This document shows, piece by piece, positions 23,355-33,202 of a stretch of 64,000 nucleotides of DNA. Within the stretch, counting starts at the first letter, position 1; each line of letters starts with the position of its first letter. This DNA is from Macrocybe gigantea (taxonomy: Eukaryota; Basidiomycota; Agaricomycetes; Agaricales; Callistosporiaceae). Location of the stretch: assembly GCA_011319805.1 (NCBI GenBank), contig SJRY01000225.1, forward strand, positions 1 to 64,000. Reading direction: 5' to 3'. Position numbers and translations under genes: made by a program. The notes beneath the pieces were generated by a model, which saw only the letters and a list, made by a program, of their open reading frames with translations, was not told where the DNA came from and made no database searches.

Positions 23355-24471
23355 CCCTCTTTGTCAGAGCTTTCTTCATCCTTGTCTTCTTCGTCCTCTC
23401 CTTCTTCTTCTTTCACTTCTCTGACCCGGGATTTTCCTTTCTTCTTCTTCTTGCAGTTTCGTGCATAGTGTCCCTTTAAGCCACAGTTGAAACATGTGAC
23501 ATTTGCTGCTCCTTTTCGTGGTTCCGGGCAGTTTCGTGAATGTGTCCTGGTTTATTGCAGTTGAAGCAGTTGTTGCTTCGTACTTTGTCGACTTCCATGG
23601 CCTGTCCTGCTCCTCGGCTTGGATTTCCGGCCTTGCGCTGATTGCTTGTGAATTCTCCTCTCATCACATTTCTGTGTTCATCGATGTTTCGTCCAATTGC
23701 TCGAACTGTCTTGATATATTCATCTCCATCTGTTGGAAGTGTGGAGATTGAGTGTACGGCTTCTGCTGTCCTTCGGTTTAAGCTCTTCTCGAGTAGGAAA
23801 CGAGGGGCTGTTCCTGTCATTCCTGCTTTCCCTGCGAGGTCTACGAATTCATCCAGAAATTCGTCGATGGGTCGGTTTCCCTGTCTGATGTTGAATAGTT
23901 TGCTTCCTGCTTGTGATGGCGACATGACGTTGCTGAATCGTGTCTCTATCTCGGTTATGAAGTCGGCCCATGTGCTTTGGTTGGTAGTGGTGTCGATCTT
24001 CTTTGATGCCCAGTGGGCTCCGGGTCCGTCGGTCATTCTAGACAGGACCGCTCCAATCTTCTGTGTATCTGTGAGGTCCCATGTGCGGTTATGTAAGTTT
24101 CATCTTCCTCCACCAAATATCGAAGGACGTTCGATCTCCTGTAAAGGATTTCGGGTCGGCGATGATTCCCTTGTATTCTGTCGTCATCCTTTGGGGGTTT
24201 TCTTCGTCGTTCTCTTGGTCTTGGTCTTCCTGTTCCTGGATCTGTTGTTCTTGGGTCTGCTGTGCTTGTACTTGGGCTTGCTGTTCTTGGAGCTGTTTCT
24301 GTCTTCGCTCCTCTCTCTGTTCTTTCCAGTAGTCTAGGTCGACTCCTGCGATCTACAAGCTTGTTCAAAATCGGCCCACTCTGCGGCGGTCGGTCCGGTT
24401 GTCTTTGGTAATCCTTTTCGCTCCCTCCACCGATAGTATTCGTCCCAGTCGCTGTTGCTTACTTTCGCCAC
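23333..24471 (-). pseudogene. gag: gag of young copy
   Basis: Begins GTG GCG AAA GTA AGC at 24,471, in frame with and seven codons after the ORF0 TAA. No ATG at this position; the first in-frame ATG is MTTEYKGII. Two CCHC knuckles near 23,470-23,590; the stretch linking them differs by one base from other copies, which shifts frame. Ends TAG 23,333-23,335. Other one-base deletions near 24,080, 24,105 and 24,350. The intact form in copy G is 373 codons. Confidence 0.88.
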
Positions 24472-24489
24472 GGTGGTGCGATTCTCTCC

Positions 24490-25138
24490 TTATGCAGTGC
24501 TTCGGCGGATTGGTCCTCTGAAGGGATTCGGCGGTTTCGTTCCTGTGTGTCCTTGACTCTGGTGTCGTTCTCGTTGGTTCTGTCGTACGCTCTGTGCGTC
24601 GTGCCCTCTCTGTATCAGTATGTCTTCCTCCTGTGTTCGGCGATTATAGTTCTCGATCTGTTGTCGCCTAAAATCTCGGGCTTGTGTTCGTTCTTCTCTT
24701 GTTTCTTGCGGATGGGTTCGTCCTCTTCTTCGGCAAGAAGATTCTGGTCTGACCACAGCTCTTCTGGGCTTATCCCGTATTCTCCTTCTAGGAAGAGTTC
24801 TGCAATGAGTTGTGCTGCTCCTTCGCTGAGGATCTCAGCGGGCTCGTCTGTGGTGGTGAAGGCAAACTCTCTCAGAAATGCCTGTTCTTCGTCGTCGCTA
24901 CTTGGTGTAGGTGTGCGCTCTCTCTTTCGTTTGTTTGGATTGCTAGTGTCTCTGCGGGTGGCATGGACTGTCTCTGCGAATGGCATGGACTGCAATGTCT
25001 GGTCTACTTCTCTGAGCCAAGTGCTCTCGTCGCTCGTGCTAGTGCTCGCTGGGTCGGCGACCGCTTGTCGTCGAATGTTGATCAAGTCTTTGATAAAGCG
25101 TGACGTGGTGTGTGTGTGAGTCTGAGCGAGTCTCGACG
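24490..25138 (-). pseudogene. ORF0 of young copy
   Basis: Open from just after the PBS to TAA 24,490-24,492, apart from a one-base deletion near 24,705. The first ATG anywhere downstream of the predicted transcript start is at 24,986-24,984 (MPFAETVHATRR). Copies A, F and G have ACG or ACA at that codon. No domain recognised; basic patch NKRKRERTPTPSS, then an acidic region. Either an N-terminal gag extension or a separate leader protein. Confidence 0.6.
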
Positions 25139-25149
25139 AGGCTTAATAT
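25139..25149 (-). promoter_or_regulatory. Self-priming primer binding site
   Basis: On the - strand ATATTAAGCCT lies 2 nt after the 5' LTR. It is the exact complement of AGGCTTAATAT inside the LTR (25,227-25,237), which begins 33 nt after the TATA box. This is the arrangement of Tf1-type self-primed elements, in which the first 11 nt of the mRNA anneal to the PBS. The same pair is present in copy F (42,599-42,609 and 42,687-42,697). Confidence 0.85.
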
Positions 25150-25151
25150 CT

Positions 25152-25471
25152 TGTTAGGCTAGACGAATCTCAGAAGGACTCGGGCAGACTAAGTGCGAGA
25201 GTGGTCTTGAGATGATGGCAAAAGGAATATTAAGCCTAGCGCTACTGGTACATCTGGGAGTCCTTATATACATTACAGTACTCGAGCACGGACCATGGGC
25301 TGCGCAATGCTGTGGACTGCGGATGAGTAAGACTGGAAAGAGATGACTCAGGATGACTAGGGAAGTGGGATGACTCGATGGCTGCGCGCTGCGCAGCATG
25401 ATGGGGGAGATAAGGGATGTGGGAAAGATAAGATAAGAAAATGAATAGTCCTTTGGGCGGCGTCTGTAACA
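25152..25471 (-). repeat. 5' LTR of young copy, with promoter
   Basis: 320 bp. TATATAAGG box at 25,262-25,270 on the - strand. The predicted transcript start is about 30 nt downstream, at or near AGGCTTAATAT (25,237). Confidence 0.95.
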
Positions 25472-26140
25472 GTTGCTGTTGCATCACATGCAGACATGCG
25501 CCGATCAATGCATATTGAGCATGGTTCAACTTTGTTGAGAGCGATGAATGCTCCTGCAGATGAGGCCTGAAGACTCTGTTCATGTCATGACCCTGTGCCA
25601 TAACTGGAACAGGCCAGCTGAATGCCAGTATGATGCCTTTGTGCATTCTTGGCTTGTTAAGTACCTAACATCAAATAAGGCGGCAGGTGCTTTTATCCCA
25701 GATCTGGGGGGTGGGTAACTGCCCTTCTGCAGTAGGGGATGCTCTGGGTTATGGCTCCTCATGGGCCTTTGTGCAGAAGTAACCACAACTGGCCTTCACT
25801 AGAGCATCAATCCAGTGGAGTGTTTGATGAAAGTGAACACTGAGCTTTATTATGAGTCACAAACTTTGCAATGCTTGTCGTTATGAGCCCTTTTGGACCC
25901 TTTATGTAGAATTGACCACATCTGGCTCCTAGGAGCTGGGGCGAGTCAGTATGAGCACCAGCCTAAATGGCACAGGCGTGGGTATGAGAGAGCAGGGTTA
26001 GTTTGCCCTCTATGTCTATCCTCTCAGTCTGCTGCATTGGACTAGTTGTATTTATCATAGGTACCCTCATCTATTTACAAGTGGACTGCTATCGAGCACT
26101 GCTTTATAAATTGTTGATTTTTAAAAAAAAAAAAAAAAAA
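25472..26140 (+). pseudogene. LINE copy 1 ORF2 C-terminus, 3' UTR and poly-A
   Basis: Continues LINE copy 1 after the chromovirus. Encodes a Cys/His-rich end of ORF2 (ECSC ... H ... C pattern) and a tail AGAFIPDLGGG, stop at 25,716-25,718. The 3' UTR of about 400 bp ends ATAAATTGTTGATTTTT followed by about 20 A. The last ~80 bp recur at the 3' ends of the SINE copies. Confidence 0.88.
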
Positions 26141-28040
26141 GACATGATCAGAGGCTAGTGTCAGCACCCATCCTAGTACTACCACAAACAGAAGGAAAAT
26201 TCTGAGTTGAAATGGACACCTCAGAATATGCCATTGGAGTGGTACTATTGCAATAGCAGAAAGGACTATGGCATCTGATTGCCTTCATTTCAAGATGCAT
26301 GACTGTAGCAGAGCAGAACTATGAGATCTATGACAAGGAACTGCTTGTGATAATGGTCACACTGAAGATATGGAGACAATACCTTCTAAAAGCTCAAGAG
26401 AAGTTTGAGATATTAAAAGATCATAAAAACCTATCATATTTCCAGGAACCGCAATGACTCAACTCGAGACAGATTGGCTAGTACCTAAAGTTACAAGAAT
26501 ATGACTACGAACTATGACACATACCAGGAAAGGCCAATAGAAAAGCAGACATCCTGTTATAGATGGCAGGATATGAACAAAACCTAGCTGAGAAGGACGA
26601 TATACAAATAATCAAAGAGGCAGCATTCATCTGACATCTGGAAGAGAATAATAAATGAGATTTCAAATTTATGATGTTCGAGGATGAACACCTGTGAAAA
26701 GAAGAAGCAGAAAACAATGAAGCAATACAAATGAGAGGAATCATGATGATTGAATCCCCAAGGATAGAACAAATCTGACAATGCACATGAAGAGAGATGA
26801 TTGTAATAAGGGGACTGAAGGAAAAACCACACTGCTTCACAGAAGAAGACCACATCATATATGTAGGAGGGACAATCTATGTCCCCCCAGACAACAAACT
26901 GAAGAAAGACATCATGTTTGAACACCACAATACACCCATCGGAGGGTACCCAGGGCAATACCACATGCATGAGCTCATAAACTGCACCTACTGGTGGCCA
27001 TCAATGTTAACAGATATCAAGAAGTATGTCAACAGATGTGAAATATATCAGTGAAACAAAATCATCTGACAAAAGAAACATGCACTGTTACATCCACACG
27101 AGGTCCCACAGCAGCCATGGGAAGATATTGGAGTAGATCTCATAGAGCTGCTACCCAGCTCAAATGGCTTTAATGCTATCACTGCAGTCACAGACTGCCT
27201 GACCAAGATGATACACATAATTCCCACAAAGACCAAACTCACAGCAGAAGGTCTTGCATGACTATATTGAGACAATGTGTGGTGACTTCATGGAATCCCA
27301 TGAAAGATCATCAGTGACTGAGGACCCCAATTTGCAGCACAATTCATGACAGCACTTCTAAAACTACTTGGAACAAAGCAAACCTATCAATGGCCTACCA
27401 CCCACAGACAGATGGACAAGCAGAGCGATCCCATCAAGAGACAGAAGCCCTCCTCAGAAGCTTTACAAACAACCTACAGGACAATTGGGCAGAATGGATA
27501 GTGATCACAGAGTACTAATACAATGACAAAGCACACCAGGGAACAAAGGAAACACTGTTCTACCTCAACTATGGAATGCGCTCCTGAAAGGCAGAACTGC
27601 AGACAATAGAAGGGAACAGCCCTGCAGCAAGAACTTCATTGAAAGAATGGACCAAATACAGAAAGAAGCAAATGCTGTGCTGCAATATGCACAAACATGG
27701 GCCAAAGACAATTACAATGCAAGGTGAAAACCAGCCTATGAATATAAAAAAGGGGATGGAGTATAGCTTGAAGCTACCAATATTACAGTCAATCGACTAT
27801 CAAAGAAGTTATCGGCACTCTGATTCAGACCATTCAAGGTGATCAAAAAGAAAGGAGCCTCAGCATATTGCCTGGAACTCCCAGCATCATGGCAGCTGAT
27901 ACATCCTATGTTCAATGAAATACTACTCATGCCCTAAAAAGGACCCTGTTTTAAGATACCAGAGTGACTATTGCTGCCACCCTCTGAAATCATAAATGAT
28001 GAAGAAGAGTACGAGATAAAAGAAATTCTAAAAAGGAAGA
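26141..28040 (+). pseudogene. pol: pol remnant, E, chromodomain deleted
   Basis: RNase H and integrase are recognisable (HHNTPIGGYPGQYHM about 26,920; YWWPSMLTDIKKYVN about 26,990; DLIELLPSSNGFNAI about 27,140). At about 28,035 the frame jumps from EILKRK directly into ORF3 sequence; about 190 bp containing the whole chromodomain and the ATGA junction present in F (47,946-48,140) are missing. Confidence 0.87.
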
Positions 28041-28428
28041 TGCCCCCATCAGCATTGACAGCAGTGATGATAGCTGTGCACCTACCCCCAACCATCCAAA
28101 CAACTATGAGAATCTGGCAAGGATTCTCAATAGCAGCAACTACATGGACCTCCTCGCCATCACACTTGGTAGATACATGTGCTATGTTATGACCATCCAC
28201 ATGCACCTCTGGACCAGGTGAACCCCTGATGGGACTGGCCCCACTGCAGCAGAGCATATCGCTCTTCACAAGGCAATGGAAATGCTTCACACAGAAAACT
28301 GGTGACTTAAACTCCTCACCACCACACTCCATCACATCTGTGCCTATAATGAAGAACTCATTCGTACATAGGCCCCATGTGCTACAACCACCTGGGAGAG
28401 CAATAATGGATGGGAACAGCTGGACTAA
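28041..28428 (+). pseudogene. ORF3, fragment E (start deleted)
   Basis: Starts at the PISIDSS-equivalent position and ends at the usual GGACAGCTGGACTAA. Frame broken by several changes. Confidence 0.75.
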
Positions 28429-28465
28429 GGTCTTTCATGAGAATGCAAATCTAAAGAGAGAGTAA

Positions 28466-28785
28466 TGTTACAGATGTTGCCTGAAGGACCATTCAATTTC
28501 TTATCTTATCTTTCCCATACCCCTTATCTCCCCCATCATGCTGCACAGCATACAGCCATTGAGTCATTTCACTTCCCTAGTCATTCTGAGTCATCTCCTC
28601 TCAGTCTTACTTATCCGCAGTCCATAGCATTGTACAGCCCATGGTCCGTGCTTGAGTACTGTAATATATATAAGGACTCCCAGATGTACCAGTAGTGCTA
28701 GGCTTAATATTCCTTTTGCCATTGTCTCAAGACCACTCTCGCACTTAGTCTGCCCGAGTCCTTTTGAGATTCATCTAGCCTAACA
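28466..28785 (+). repeat. 3' LTR of fragment E
   Basis: 320 bp, TGTTACAGATGTTGCC...CTAGCCTAACA, preceded by AAAGAGAGAGTAA (decayed polypurine tract). Followed by TGGCT. Confidence 0.93.
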
Positions 28786-29194
28786 TGGCTCCTACAAATA
28801 AAAACATACCATAATGGCATGTAATCAGAGACTGTCAGTGATGTTTAGAAGTGTGTGATAGAAGTCATATGCATTAACTTTGCCTTGCAAAGTTAACTCA
28901 TAATAGAAGTTGAGACAACATATGGTAAAAGCTGTTTTTGGGTAATTGAAAGGTGCAGGAAGCCAGCGAGCTTATAAAAGCTGAATGTGGTGTGGAATAA
29001 TACCATTTTAGTGACAATCACAGAAGACAACTATGATATCATGCATTCCTGAAATATTAATGACTGAGAGCTTGGAAGGTTTTTCAGCTAGCAAAAGACA
29101 TAGTGCACTATCATAACTGAGCTGAACCTGCAAGCTAGCATTGTAGAGTGATGCCTTTTCATAGAATGAGGCATTCTATTTCTAAAGATATTTG
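28786..29194. other. No gene seen
   Basis: AT-rich stretch downstream of the fragment E LTR. No open frame, repeat or RNA feature is recognised, though it may hold further decayed KDZ transposon sequence because the coding strand of the next feature points into it. Confidence 0.4.
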
Positions 29195-29849
29195 TTAGAA
29201 TATGAGAGTGATAAAAAATTGATACAATACCTCGATATGATGAAAAGGATGATTTGCATGCCCAATCAGGAGACAATTCTGGCATCACAATAGTCCACTA
29301 TCTATATAGTCCAAACACTTCCATAGACCATTGCTCTTTCTACAAGAACAAAGTTGGTAATCAAGGAATCCTGCAAGGCCTTCATGATGAAGCATTTCAT
29401 CCAAGCAGGTTTGGCAATAGATAAGCCATTTGGTGAGCTTTTTCTGTACTATGATCAATATCATGCAGAGCAAATAAGATGGAAACTATACAGCATTGGT
29501 GTTCTTTTCTTTCATATGAGTTGGCAGGATTGTTGTCTCAGGAATCTCTTGATTAGTATCAGGAGGAGGATTTGAAGTATCGTTGTCAAAGGGATGTGAA
29601 GAGTCTGAAGCATGGGGGAGTATCTGGGGCTGATGAAGGATCTAGAGTAGAGCCTGATGCTTCAGATGTTGTTGCAGTATGAGAGCTGAGCCAACAACCA
29701 CTGCTACTCTGTTGCAAAGTTACAATCTGAGATTTCTTAGTCGAAGATGTTGCTTGATCAGTTGCAATATTTGTTGGTTTAAAACTCAGCTTGCTTCTCT
29801 TGGTTTTGGGAGCAGGAGCAGCACCATCATTCTTTCATTTTGGTGGCAT
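29195..29849 (-). pseudogene. KDZ-type transposase N-terminal remnant (CxC2 cysteine cluster)
   Basis: Minus-strand translation starts MPPKMKE, followed after a shift by a basic Ser/Thr-rich segment (APKTKRSKLSFKPTN), then CQTCLDEMLHHEGL, CSCRKSNGLWKCLDYIDSG, a TGA, and CQNCLLIGHANHPFHHIEVL. The spacing W-x-C-x-x-C...L-C-x-x-C...H...PFHRIE is that of the CxC2-like cysteine cluster at the N-terminus of fungal KDZ (Kyakuja-Dileera-Zisupton) transposases. The catalytic part is not visible. Frameshifts and stops show it is dead. Confidence 0.65.
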
Positions 29850-30423
29850 CAGGGCAGGTGTTGATTGTGGCTATGCAGTAGTTCAATTTACATAAAAGGA
29901 AATAAAAGTTCAATCATAGTGCAAGTGAGCAATGGCTTCAGATTTATAATCTCTTTGAATAAACTACTCTCTAGATTTTATTTCAGTAACATAGCCAATC
30001 TAATTGCTATTGCCATTATGTACATTTCTAACTTGATCTGCAAGTGATTTCAAGTGAACAGAAGTGTAGATTGAAATACTAGATTGATGTAAATTGTGGA
30101 CACTGGAAGTGTTAGGTGGATAATCTTGTAAGCTCATTCCATGCCAGTGAGAAGGATCCCAAATAACAACATATAAAAATATCTACCTTGATCATTGCCC
30201 AGAGTTCATGTAGTGGTCCATACCATCACAAACTTGTGTAGTTGTCCTAGCTCATAATGGATATACCTGCATCACCATGGCTATTAGCATATGTTTGCAA
30301 AGAAAGAAATAGTTAGGAGATGCCTTGAATAATTGGCTGCCAGAGATCTAGTAGGAAGTGCCAATTCTACCTTTGGAAATTTGAATACATAGTCATCCAG
30401 ATTGAGCTCGATCTCCCTGACAT

Positions 30424-30826
30424 TGTTAAAACTAGGCACAGGGAACACTCTAGACAAGTCTTAGAACCTAGAAGTCCTAAGTGAGAACACTGATAATTGA
30501 GTTATACACAAGTACTTGCCTAGAAGTCCTGAGTGAGAACACTGGGGACTTCAAGGCACTCTGTGCTATCTATATATAGGCGTAGAAGGCTGTGTGCACA
30601 GCCATAGGCTGCATATTGCTGTGGGCACAGCTGTAGGCTGTGCACTGCTGTGAACACAGCCATTTACTGCACATTACTGTGTGCACAGCTTGTGCTGTGC
30701 ATTGCTATGGATGCAGCCACAGGCTGCACATTGCTGTGTACACAGCCATAGGCTGTGTGCATTGCTAGGTGCATAGCCTGGGTCCTGTCCTATGCACAAG
30801 TCCAGACAGGAGGGGCATTTCTAACA
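30424..30826 (+). repeat. Solo LTR, family C, perfect 5-bp TSD
   Basis: 403 bp, TGTTAAAACTAGGCACAG...GGCATTTCTAACA. Flanked by GACAT at 30,419-30,423 and 30,827-30,831. It has TATATATAGG near 30,571-30,580 and an internal 29-bp tandem repeat. A truncated relative is at 57,705-57,914. No internal region of this family is in the window. Confidence 0.93.
30589..30763. repeat. 29-bp tandem repeat of palindromic units in the family-C LTR
   Basis: Six units at a 28-29-bp period. Each starts with a 14-bp near-palindrome of the form GCTGTGNNCACAGC, followed by about 15 bp (CATAGGCTGCATATT and variants). Found just downstream of the TATA box. The 57.8-kb copy has three to four units. Confidence 0.85.
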
Positions 30827-31882
30827 GACATCGCTGGGCTCCTTGAGTTTGAGAACAAAGTCCTTGTTCATGTAATCAATTTGATTTTCTGTAATGAAAT
30901 CCATAATATTATCAGAGACTTCATCAGGAAGCCTTTTGTGAATGAGTGTCCAGAACAGTGCAAAGGCATGGGCTGTCTCCTGATCATTGCGATTGACCAC
31001 ATCAGCTGATGTTCACTTGGAGAGGATGTTTCTAATCCAACCCATAATAGGTCTGTCAAAAGCCCCAGCAGAGAGGCCAATTTGAACAATACTGCCTGGA
31101 TCTTCAAGCTGGAAAAGATGAGATATGTGAGAATCAAAGGATAGTCACTAAAGACTCACTTGCATAGTCTTTCAAATCTCGACTGCAACCAAGACAAGAT
31201 TATCAATGAGGGTAAGGAGATCCTTATAGTTCCCAAAGAAATGATGAATGATGGCCATCTCAAGTTTATAAGTGTTTTAATCATAAATAAGAATACTGCA
31301 ATTGGGAGCAATGTCATGGGGCATCGATGTAACATGAGTAACCTTTTTCTCAGGTCCTTGCATATCAGGTTGAGGGCCATGAATGTGAACTATCCAATGC
31401 TTGTAAATAGATTCATGCTTATATATCCAAGACAGATCAAGAGGGTTGGGAGTTGTGAGCTTGGAAATGTACAGATGTTCCAAGTTGGCAAGAAAAGCCT
31501 TCTTGGTCTTGGGAGTCCAGTCAAGGCCTATAGTTTTGATTATGATTCATTTTTCTTTTTGCTCACTGTTAGCAAATTTCTTTCTTGTGGTAAGAGCTAT
31601 AGTTATCCCTGCCAAAGCATGATTGGCATTCTGCCTGAAGCTGTAACAAATATTAAAGATTAGACATTGTCCAAGTGATCATGAAGCTTTATCTTGTTAG
31701 CCAATGAATAAGTAATTTAAAAATCTTTTCTGGATTACATAGACCTTCAATGAAAGCATCAGAGAGTTGCTTAGCCAGATTCTTGAGAAAAAATGCTTTA
31801 GAGAATGGAGAAGTAGCAATTGCAAGGAGATCAAGTAAGTGTAGATCACTTTATTGCTTTGCACACTCTGGAATAGTGAATA

Positions 31883-32609
31883 CAGTGTTCCCACGGTCCT
31901 TTATACAGCATTTACTCCGCACTGAATATCTTGAGATAGTCAAAAGCTATGAACATAAGGGTGGTATCATTTCATAGATAAGCTATTTGCCTAGCTTTCC
32001 ATGCCATGATCTAGGAGAAATATGGAAAAATAAATTCGTGGTCGACAATTTCTGACAGGGTTCCTAAAATGGCAAAAGACAGTCCTTTATACAGAAAAGC
32101 AGCGCGTGCCATCTCTTCCAAGTGACATCGCGGACTGAGATGAGGATTGGAATGTCAAGTATAGCACTTAAAAAGTATCTATATTAACTTTTACACTGTC
32201 TTGTACATTTTCTCATGGTATGGCAGGTGGACGACCAGGTGTTACTTGTATACATCACGCTACATAGCCATTCTGGCATTCTTCGTGGGATATAAGGAAA
32301 GAAAATGACAATCATAAGTCCCAATATGTTCCTCAAGTAGAATACCCTCAATCCTTCCATAAAAATCATGCTGCAGTGATGCTTATTCGTGCGACATTGA
32401 TGTAAAATTGCAAATATTTACAAAATTTACAAATAAACCTGTTCCACAGGAGAGAAAAAAGAGATTATTCTCATGAGCAATACGCGAATAATAGAGCTGG
32501 TATAGGGCTTTAATTTGTGCATTTAAGGATTCCAAACCGTGGAGAAATGAGGGAGCTAGAGGCCGCTGTATAAAGGAGCATGGGTGTATAAAGGACCGTG
32601 GGAACACTG
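31883..32609. mobile_element. Tc1/mariner-type MITE, 25-bp perfect TIRs
   Basis: The left end CAGTGTTCCCACGGTCC and the right end are exact reverse complements over 25 bp. TA dinucleotides flank both ends (31,881-31,882; 32,610-32,611), the target duplication of Tc1/mariner elements. 727 bp, no transposase frame. Extra CTTTATACA words lie just inside the ends and near 32,080. Confidence 0.92.
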
Positions 32610-32611
32610 TA

Positions 32612-32790
32612 GCACTGAAAGTGGGCATCTCATGATATTGGGCTTATCTTTAGATGATTCTATTGCAGGTCACTATGTGGCTGCATAGTTGCAATGAACT
32701 TGCTCTTTCACTAATATGCTGCCACCACCCACTGAAAGCCATACTCCCTGGCCTGGCCAGGTTTCACTTTGGGCTAGGTGGGGGCACATT
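32612..32790. other. Short unassigned spacer
   Basis: No coding or repeat feature seen. Confidence 0.5.
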
Positions 32791-33202
32791 TGCTACACAA
32801 AACTATCTCTGTGTGCAAGTCACTCTAACTTAAGAGGAGAGACGGGGATTAAGAGTGCTATTACTAGCCAGCTCGAAGCTGGATTCTACTATGTACAATT
32901 TCAGTATTTATACGTTACGACTACCTAGCACGGACCACAACTATGCTATCCTCGTGTTATGTGAAACCCTGAACCCTTGTCCATCTGAGTAAGGATTTGG
33001 CTGCACTCCACATGTTGTCCTGTAAGTGCTATGCAATAGCCCTTTGCCCTGATCAATGCTGACATGTCGTTGTCATAAGGTTTCCTCGAGTCATCATATT
33101 ATATCTTGTTTGTCATGTCGTGGTTTGTGTCACATGTTCGTCATGTGGCTTTTGGGTCATGTGCCCATTGTCAAGATAACGATTAGTCCTGGAATCGTAA
33201 CA
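32791..33202 (-). repeat. Solo LTR, family B
   Basis: 412 bp, the reverse complement of the 7,754-8,168 type: + strand begins TGCTACACAAAAC and ends GGAATCGTAACA. Flanks ACATT (32,786-32,790) and ACACT (33,203-33,207) match at four of five bases, consistent with a solo LTR formed after insertion on the - strand. Confidence 0.88.

Larger units (their letters stand above)
18959..25471 (-). mobile_element. Chromovirus family A, young full-length copy
   Basis: 6,513-bp element with 320-bp LTRs at both ends that appear identical base for base, PBS, ORF0, gag, pol, ORF3 and polypurine tract. Inserted into the C-terminal coding part of LINE copy 1: flanks ATTGC (18,954-18,958) and GTTGC (25,472-25,476) match at four of five bases. 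It is richer in CpG than the decayed copies. It nevertheless carries one TGA in pol and several single-base deletions relative to copies F and G, so as assembled it could not make all its proteins. Confidence 0.97.
14515..26140 (+). mobile_element. LINE copy 1 (Tad1-like), 5' truncated, split by two insertions
   Basis: Non-LTR retrotransposon with the end of ORF1 (zinc knuckles), ORF2 with endonuclease, RT, RNase H and a Cys/His C-terminus, a 3' UTR and a poly-A tail (26,120-26,140). It is interrupted at 16,339-16,772 by a reverse-oriented LINE 3' fragment and at 18,959-25,471 by the young chromovirus. Without both inserts the LINE would be about 4.7 kb. It sits inside an older chromovirus copy (fragments D and E). 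No target duplication could be found around it; instead target sequence is missing. Confidence 0.92.
26141..28785 (+). mobile_element. Chromovirus family A, fragment E (RNase H to 3' LTR)
   Basis: Resumes right after the LINE poly-A with the RNase H region (STPILVLPQTEGKF-like), then integrase, a deleted chromodomain, ORF3, polypurine tract and a complete 320-bp 3' LTR. Same strand as fragment D. Very decayed, with dozens of C-to-T type changes. Confidence 0.9.
30284..31640 (-). pseudogene. Multi-exon host-type pseudogene, family not recognised
   Basis: A long - strand frame with exon-intron structure. Exon from about 31,640 (preceded by TTTGTTACAG) encodes FRQNANHALAGITIALTTRK, then DWTPKTKKAFLANLEHLYIS, IHGPQPDMQGPEKKVTHVTS and NTYKLEMAIIHHFFGNYKDL. 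A 51-bp intron (31,109-31,159; GTGAGT...TTTTCCAG) joins in frame to LEDPGSIVQIGLSAGAFDRP and ALFWTLIHKRLPDEVSDNIM. Stops are few (TGA/TAA at four sites), and at least one fits CGA to TGA. A solo LTR (30,424-30,826) interrupts the frame, which resumes as REIELNLDDYVFKFPKVELA and ends about 30,284. I cannot name the family. Confidence 0.6.

Noticed and set aside
30589..30763. CRISPR-like array (29-bp period with palindromic repeats)
   Set aside because: It lies inside a eukaryotic LTR flanked by a target duplication, and the spacers are themselves repeats.
31641..31680. 25-bp intron upstream of the pseudogene exon (GTCTAATC...TTACAG)
   Set aside because: Too short for splicing; the acceptor may be real, but the donor could not be identified.
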